From assembly GCA_031378805.1 (NCBI GenBank), contig JANNEO010000080.1, positions 18,468 through 82,467 of the forward strand: a stretch of 64,000 nucleotides of DNA, read 5' to 3'. The position numbers and the translations under genes were made by a program. This DNA comes from JADCCX01 sp031378805. Its GTDB lineage: Bacteria > Pseudomonadota > Alphaproteobacteria > Rhizobiales > Beijerinckiaceae. The notes below the pieces were generated by a model. It worked only from the letters and a program-made list of their open reading frames with translations, did no database searches and was not told the origin of the DNA. Positions 59,681 to 64,000 of the stretch are shown one piece after another. How positions within the stretch are numbered: position 1 is the stretch's first letter; each line of letters starts with the position of its first letter.

Positions 59681-60694
59681 ATGGTCGCCATTGCGTCCCG
59701 CGAAGCTGAAGCGTTTCTCAAGAACGGCTTTGCCCAGTTCCCGGTCATCCTGATCTATGGCCCGGACGAGGGCCTGGTGTCCGAACGCGCCGCCGCTATC
59801 GCCAGGGCGACCACAGCGGGCGACACGGGCAACATTCTGCGTCTCGACGGCGATGACATTGCGGCGGATCCCATGCGGTTGCCCGACGAAGCCAATGCGC
59901 TGTCAATGTTTGGCGGCATGAGGGCAATCCGGGTGAAAACCGGCAGCAAGAGCATCGTTGCCGGATTGGAACCCTTGCTCTCCACTCCTCCCGTTGATGC
60001 GCGCATCATCGTCGAGGCAGGCGAACTCAAGCCCAACCATGCCTTGCGGGTGCTGCTTGAAAAGGGAATGGGGGTTGCTGCGCTTGCCTGCTACGGCGAA
60101 GACGCGCGTGATATCGGACGCCTTCTGGACAGGATGCTGAACGATGCGGGTCAATCGATCACGCTGGATGCCCGGCAGTCCCTGGCTGGGTTGTTGGGAC
60201 AGGACCACAAGCTTTCACGCATGGAAATTGAGAAATTAATCCTATATTCACTGGGAGCCGGTCAAATCACCCGAGACGATATCGACGCCATCGTGACAGA
60301 TGCTGCGGCTTTCTCGGCCGATGCTGTGATCGATGCGGCATTCTTGGGCAAACTGGATGGTATCGAGACCGAAGCACGACGCGTACTGGGTGATGGTTTG
60401 GAAGCAGGCGTTTTGCTGGGCTTCGCCTTGCGCCATGCGTTTCTCCTCCAGGCCATGAAACGCGGCGCTTTCGGCAATAAAACCGTCTCCGAAACAATCA
60501 AGGCAGCCCGTGTTTCGTGGAAGCGCGAGAAGCCGGTTGCCGAGCAGCTGGAACGCTGGACCGAAACACGGCTGGAACGGGCCGTTCAGATTCTGGGAGA
60601 GGCTGTTCTTGCGATCCGGCGCAACGCCGCATTGGCCGAGGCCCTGGCCATTCGCGCCCTGTGGAGCCTGGCGTTGTCCGTGCAGCGCCGATAA
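59681..60694 (+). CDS. holA: DNA polymerase III subunit delta
   Basis: 337 residues. N-terminal AAA-like fold FPVILIYGPDEGLVSERAAAIARA, then domain II and C-terminal collar helices (RVSWKREKPVAEQLERWTETRLERAVQILGEAVLAIRRNAALAEALAIRALWSLAL). Opens the sliding clamp in the clamp loader with DnaX. Last gene of leuS-lptE-holA, convergent with parB (3-bp gap). Confidence 0.94.
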   Translation: MVAIASREAEAFLKNGFAQFPVILIYGPDEGLVSERAAAIARATTAGDTGNILRLDGDDIAADPMRLPDEANALSMFGGMRAIRVKTGSKSIVAGLEPLLSTPPVDARIIVEAGELKPNHALRVLLEKGMGVAALACYGEDARDIGRLLDRMLNDAGQSITLDARQSLAGLLGQDHKLSRMEIEKLILYSLGAGQITRDDIDAIVTDAAAFSADAVIDAAFLGKLDGIETEARRVLGDGLEAGVLLGFALRHAFLLQAMKRGAFGNKTVSETIKAARVSWKREKPVAEQLERWTETRLERAVQILGEAVLAIRRNAALAEALAIRALWSLALSVQRR

Positions 60695-60697
60695 AGG

Positions 60698-61585
60698 CTA
60701 CTGCCGCAACCTGCGACACAGCGCATCCAGCTGTTCCAATGTCCTGTAACGGATACTCATCACGCCACCACCGGCCTTGTGATCGATCGCCACCGACAAT
60801 CCCGTGACATCGCTGAGCGCTTTTTCCAAGGCCCGCGTGTCCGCGTCCTTTTCAGTCCGTTGGATCGAGGAACGCGTGCTATGGCCTGCGTCCTCGGCCT
60901 CGCTCTGCACGATTCGCTCGACATCGCGGACGGTCAGACCCTGGGCCACGACCTTGCGGGCCACAGCCTCCGGATCTTTCACTGAGAGCAAGGCGCGGGC
61001 ATGACCAGCGCTCAAATCACCAGCACTGACCATGGCCTTGACCCCAGCAGGCAGTTTTGACAGCCGCATCGTGTTGGCGACATGGCTGCGACTCTTGCCG
61101 ACAACCTTGGCGAGATCGGCCTGAACATAGCCAAACTGCTCCAGCAATTGTTCGTATCCCGCCGCTTCTTCCAGCGGGTTCAGGTCGGTACGCTGCACAT
61201 TCTCAATGATCGCAAGCTCCAGCGCCTCCTGGTCACCCGCCTCGATGACAACAACGGGAACCTCATGCAAACCGGCGCGCTGCGCTGCACGCCAACGGCG
61301 CTCGCCGGCGATAATCTCGAACACATCGGGCATATCCCTCTTGGGACGCACGAGGATGGGCTGGATGATCCCCTTTTCGCGGATCGACTCGGTAAGCTCG
61401 GCCAGATCATCCTCGGCAAATGACTTGCGGGGATTGAGCGGATTGGCCCGCACGAACTCGATGGGCACGCTGCGCTGCCCGCGAGCCTTGAGCATCAAGG
61501 AGGCCTCATCCGTCGTGTCGCCAATCAAGGCGGCGAGGCCGCGGCCAAGGCGTGACGGGCGGGCTTGGGGGGTTTCATCGGCCAT
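60698..61585 (-). CDS. parB: Chromosome-partitioning protein ParB
   Basis: 295 residues. N-terminal SRLGRGLAALIGD box, CTP/nucleotide motif region (IREKGIIQPILVRP, IIAGERRWRAAQRAGLHEVPVVV), HTH (EQFGYVQADLAKVVGKSRSHVANTMRL) and C-terminal dimerisation domain. Loads on parS sites as a CTP-dependent clamp. A perfect parS lies 1.5 kb upstream in rsmG. Confidence 0.97.
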   Translation of the reverse strand: MADETPQARPSRLGRGLAALIGDTTDEASLMLKARGQRSVPIEFVRANPLNPRKSFAEDDLAELTESIREKGIIQPILVRPKRDMPDVFEIIAGERRWRAAQRAGLHEVPVVVIEAGDQEALELAIIENVQRTDLNPLEEAAGYEQLLEQFGYVQADLAKVVGKSRSHVANTMRLSKLPAGVKAMVSAGDLSAGHARALLSVKDPEAVARKVVAQGLTVRDVERIVQSEAEDAGHSTRSSIQRTEKDADTRALEKALSDVTGLSVAIDHKAGGGVMSIRYRTLEQLDALCRRLRQ

Positions 61586-61607
61586 GGCTCGAATCCTTGT
61601 TCCTCGT

Positions 61608-62432
61608 TCAGGCCGCAGCCAGCAATTGACGCTCGCGTTGTATGACTTCCGATGCCAGCTTCAGATAGGCCTGCGATCCCGCACATTTCAGATCATACAA
61701 CAATACGGGCTTGCCATGCGAAGGGGCCTCCGACACCCTGACATTCCGGGGAATGACCGTGTCATAAACCTTCGCGCCGAGAAACTGCCGCACATCGGCA
61801 ATGACCTGAGCCGCCAGATTGTTGCGCGGATCGAACATTGTCAGGACCACTCCATGGATGGAGAGCCGTGGATTGAGGCTGTTGCGCACCTGCTCGACCG
61901 TCCGCAACAACTGACTGAGGCCCTCCAACGCGAAGAACTCGCATTGCAGCGGAACCAGAACGGCATCGGCTGCCGCCATGGCATTCACTGTCAGAAGGTT
62001 GAGCGATGGAGGGCAGTCGATCAGCACATAGTCGAAATGGGTTGCGTTCGCTTGGTCCGCCTCAAGCGCGTGCAGCGCATCCCTGAGGCGAAAGCTGCGG
62101 TCCTTCTGGGTTGCCAGCTCCAATTCCGCTCCCAGCAAATCCATGCTGGAGGGGGCGAGAAACAATCGCGGCACGGATGTCGGTACGACAGCCTGCCGCA
62201 GGACAGCATCGCCCAGAAGCACATCGTAGGTCGAGCATCCGCGATCCTTGGCAGCCAGACCCAGACCCGTCGAAGCATTGCCCTGCGGATCGAGATCCAG
62301 CACCAAGACATTCTCGCCGATTGCAGCCAGCGCCGTTCCAAGATTGATCGCCGTGGTGGTCTTGCCCACGCCGCCCTTCTGGTTCGCCACGACAAGAACG
62401 CGCGTCTTTCGGGTACCGGCTGCTGACATCAT
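61608..62432 (-). CDS. parA: Chromosome-partitioning ATPase ParA/Soj
   Basis: 274 residues. Deviant Walker A NQKGGVGKTTTAINLG, A' motif VLLIDLDPQGNASTG-like LVLDLDPQGNASTGLG, and YVLIDCPPSLNLLTVNA. GGAG lies 6 nt before the first of two adjacent ATGs (62432, 62429). Drives separation of ParB-parS complexes. Upstream of parB by 22 bp. Confidence 0.97.
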   Translation of the reverse strand: MMSAAGTRKTRVLVVANQKGGVGKTTTAINLGTALAAIGENVLVLDLDPQGNASTGLGLAAKDRGCSTYDVLLGDAVLRQAVVPTSVPRLFLAPSSMDLLGAELELATQKDRSFRLRDALHALEADQANATHFDYVLIDCPPSLNLLTVNAMAAADAVLVPLQCEFFALEGLSQLLRTVEQVRNSLNPRLSIHGVVLTMFDPRNNLAAQVIADVRQFLGAKVYDTVIPRNVRVSEAPSHGKPVLLYDLKCAGSQAYLKLASEVIQRERQLLAAA

Positions 62433-62471
62433 GGATGCTCCTGCAAGCTTGCTGCTCCCTGAGACAGGAGA

Positions 62472-63101
62472 TCATTTTCGAGAAGCGGAGGTTACGACAA
62501 CAATCGCCGCACCAGCTTCCGTCTGACTATGAATCAGATCGGCGCTCAAATTCCAAGATTTAGTTGCAGTCAGCAGCTCGTCATCAACATCTTGCCCCTT
62601 CGGAAAGAGTCCTCGTGCCCCAGCGGCGAGCAAGGGTTCGGCCAAACCAAGCAGCGCATCCAGTGGGGCGAGGGCGCGCGCGGAGACAATGTCAAAAGCA
62701 TCCGACATTCCCGCGACTACATTTTCGATCCGCCCCTGGACGACATCGACAGGCAAGCCCGCAATTCGCGTCGTTTCACGCAAAAAAGCGCATTTTTTCC
62801 CCACGCTCTCGACCAGAACCATGCGGAAGCCCGCCCTCTCAGCCAGCGCCGCCGCCACGACCAGCCCTGGAAATCCACCACCGGACCCCAGGTCGATCCA
62901 GCGACGTGCCTCGCCTGCCAGAGGAACGAGCTGTAGCGAATCAGCGATATGACGCTGCCAGATGTCGGGAAGCGTGCTTGGGGCCACCAGATTGATGCGC
63001 GGTTGCCACTTCAGCAATTGCTGCACAATCACGTCGAGGCGCTGAAATGTTTCACGTGAAACAGTGTGTTGGATCTCGACTTTGACGAAATCCATGGTCA
63101 T
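62472..63101 (-). CDS. rsmG: 16S rRNA m7G527 methyltransferase RsmG (GidB)
   Basis: 209 residues. SAM motif IDLGSGGGFPGLVVA, VLVESVGKKCAFLRE and VSARALAPLDALLGLAEPLL. Its ATG overlaps the mnmG stop as ATGA. Codons 13-18 of the gene contain a perfect parS site (63048-63063). mnmG-rsmG-parA-parB is the usual origin-proximal order. Confidence 0.97.
   Translation of the reverse strand: MTMDFVKVEIQHTVSRETFQRLDVIVQQLLKWQPRINLVAPSTLPDIWQRHIADSLQLVPLAGEARRWIDLGSGGGFPGLVVAAALAERAGFRMVLVESVGKKCAFLRETTRIAGLPVDVVQGRIENVVAGMSDAFDIVSARALAPLDALLGLAEPLLAAGARGLFPKGQDVDDELLTATKSWNLSADLIHSQTEAGAAIVVVTSASRK
63048..63063. promoter_or_regulatory. parS: parS centromere site
   Basis: TGTTTCACGTGAAACA, the perfect 16-bp palindrome bound by chromosomal ParB. 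It lies inside rsmG, coding part of TVSRETF, next to parAB. Confidence 0.97.
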
Positions 63102-64000
63102 ACCGGCGCTACTGAGGCATTGCGACGGCGTCGCGCATAAGCAGCAACAAGCCCAAGAGCTGCGGGGGTCATGCCCTCCATCTGTTTGGCCTGTGCAATG
63201 GAACGGGGGCGAATCAAGTTCAGTTTCGCGCTGATCTCGTTGGAAAGGCCAGGAATTCCAGAGAACCCGTCACTGTCAAAAACGGACAGATCAAGCGCTT
63301 CATCACGACGGATGCGCTCAACATCGCCCTGTTGGCGCTCGAGATAAACCGCATACCGTGCGTCAGTGGCGATTTGTTCCGCGATCGAATCGGATGCAGC
63401 GTTCAATTCAGGCCAAACGCGGCAAATATCGCCCCAAACCAGATGCGGATATGACAGAAGTTCATACGCAGTGCGACGAACACCATCCTGATTAAGAGCA
63501 ATGCCAGAGTGCTGCGCTTCAGTCGGGCTAAGGGTCAGGGCCTTCAAACGGCCTGTCCAGCTCTCCAACGCGTGGGCTTTTGCAGCAAATGCCTGTGCTC
63601 TTGGCTGTGCAACCAACCCCAGTTCCATGCCAAGCCTGGTGAGGCGCATGTCGGCATTGTCCGCCCTCAACGCCAGGCGAAACTCTGACCGCGATGTGAA
63701 CATGCGATACGGTTCTGTCACACCGCGTGTCACCAAATCATCAAGCAAGACACCAATATAGGAATCGAGCCGGGAAAACTGCACCAGTTCGGATGCCCCC
63801 GCGCGGCGCGCGGCGTTCAGGCCAGCCACGAGCCCTTGCGCTGCAGCCTCCTCGTAACCCGTCGTTCCATTGATCTGCCCGGCAAAAAACAGCCGCCGTA
63901 AGCGCTTGGTCTCCAACGTGGGAAACAACTCGCGTGGATCGACGAAATCATACTCGATCGCGTAGCCATACTGCTCCACCCGCACGTCAGCCAATCCGGG
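63098..64000 (-). CDS. mnmG: tRNA uridine-5-carboxymethylaminomethyl synthase MnmG, C-terminal half (runs off the right edge)
   Basis: 300 residues visible, starting inside the protein (PGLADVRVEQYGYAIEYDFVDP). Diagnostic pieces are RRLFFAGQINGTTGYEEAAAQGLVAGLNAA and the long C-terminal helical domain with EPYRMFTSRSEFRLALRADNADMRL and FSGIPGLSNEISAKL. With MnmE it modifies U34 of tRNAs. The FAD-binding N-terminal part lies beyond the window. Confidence 0.97.
   Translation of the reverse strand, partial: PGLADVRVEQYGYAIEYDFVDPRELFPTLETKRLRRLFFAGQINGTTGYEEAAAQGLVAGLNAARRAGASELVQFSRLDSYIGVLLDDLVTRGVTEPYRMFTSRSEFRLALRADNADMRLTRLGMELGLVAQPRAQAFAAKAHALESWTGRLKALTLSPTEAQHSGIALNQDGVRRTAYELLSYPHLVWGDICRVWPELNAASDSIAEQIATDARYAVYLERQQGDVERIRRDEALDLSVFDSDGFSGIPGLSNEISAKLNLIRPRSIAQAKQMEGMTPAALGLVAAYARRRRNASVAPV

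Overview
The window looks like chromosome from a high-GC alphaproteobacterium of the order Hyphomicrobiales (Rhizobiales). The evidence is gene order and family type. The right end carries mnmG-rsmG-parA-parB with a perfect parS site, followed by holA, lptE and leuS, an arrangement usually close to the replication origin. A secB/fxsA/Tim44/mltA/smr block, a CenR-type regulator, an Omp25/31-type porin and a small alphaproteobacterial SRP RNA point the same way. Family or genus cannot be fixed from sequence reading alone. No phage genes, integrases, IS elements, rRNA operons or CRISPR arrays were seen.

Layout. 1-8.8 kb: a helicase fragment, an outer-membrane barrel protein, a secreted amidohydrolase with a LysR regulator, TsaC/Sua5, a three-gene fatty-acyl-CoA cluster (acyl-CoA dehydrogenase, crotonase, SDR) and a CorA transporter. 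8.8-11.8 kb: recR-ybaB-dnaX with the SRP RNA upstream. 12.3-17.3 kb: a vitamin B12 uptake operon (btuB-btuC-btuD-btuF) under a cobalamin riboswitch, its genes joined by stop/start overlaps. 17.4-22.8 kb: two GNAT-type proteins divergent from a LysR regulator, then a lone flagellin followed by a degenerate receiver-like protein and a CheB whose receiver domain is replaced by an unrecognised region.

22.8-34.2 kb is a catabolic block. A GntR regulator heads a ten-gene minus-strand run with a complete tripartite tricarboxylate transporter (TctC, TctB, TctA), a second orphan TctC, an MmgE/PrpD protein, an SDR and a three-subunit HcnABC/D-hydroxyproline-dehydrogenase-type flavoenzyme. A second MmgE/PrpD gene is divergent, and a candidate GntR operator lies between them. 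Uptake of a carboxylate, dehydratase or isomerase steps and membrane-linked oxidation are implied, but the substrate is unknown. A remnant of an RpiR-type regulator and tRNA-Thr(CGT) close the block.

35-47.8 kb is mostly housekeeping (nuclease, SdhAF4, RluA-type synthase, RsmB, heparinase-like protein, purH, murJ, GST, engB, smr, mltA, Tim44-like protein, fxsA). 47.9-51.7 kb is a cyanate module (cynABD transporter plus cynS cyanase) with a good sigma-54 promoter, sitting between fxsA and secB. 51.9-64 kb holds secB, xth, a cyclic-nucleotide-binding protein, cenR, an L,D-transpeptidase, a HAD phosphatase, a YggS-type PLP protein, leuS, lptE, holA, parB, parA, rsmG and partial mnmG.

A pattern crossing all regions is a set of short tandem duplications (12-19 bp units, 2-4 copies) in intergenic DNA and in unconserved protein linkers. 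At least eleven were found.
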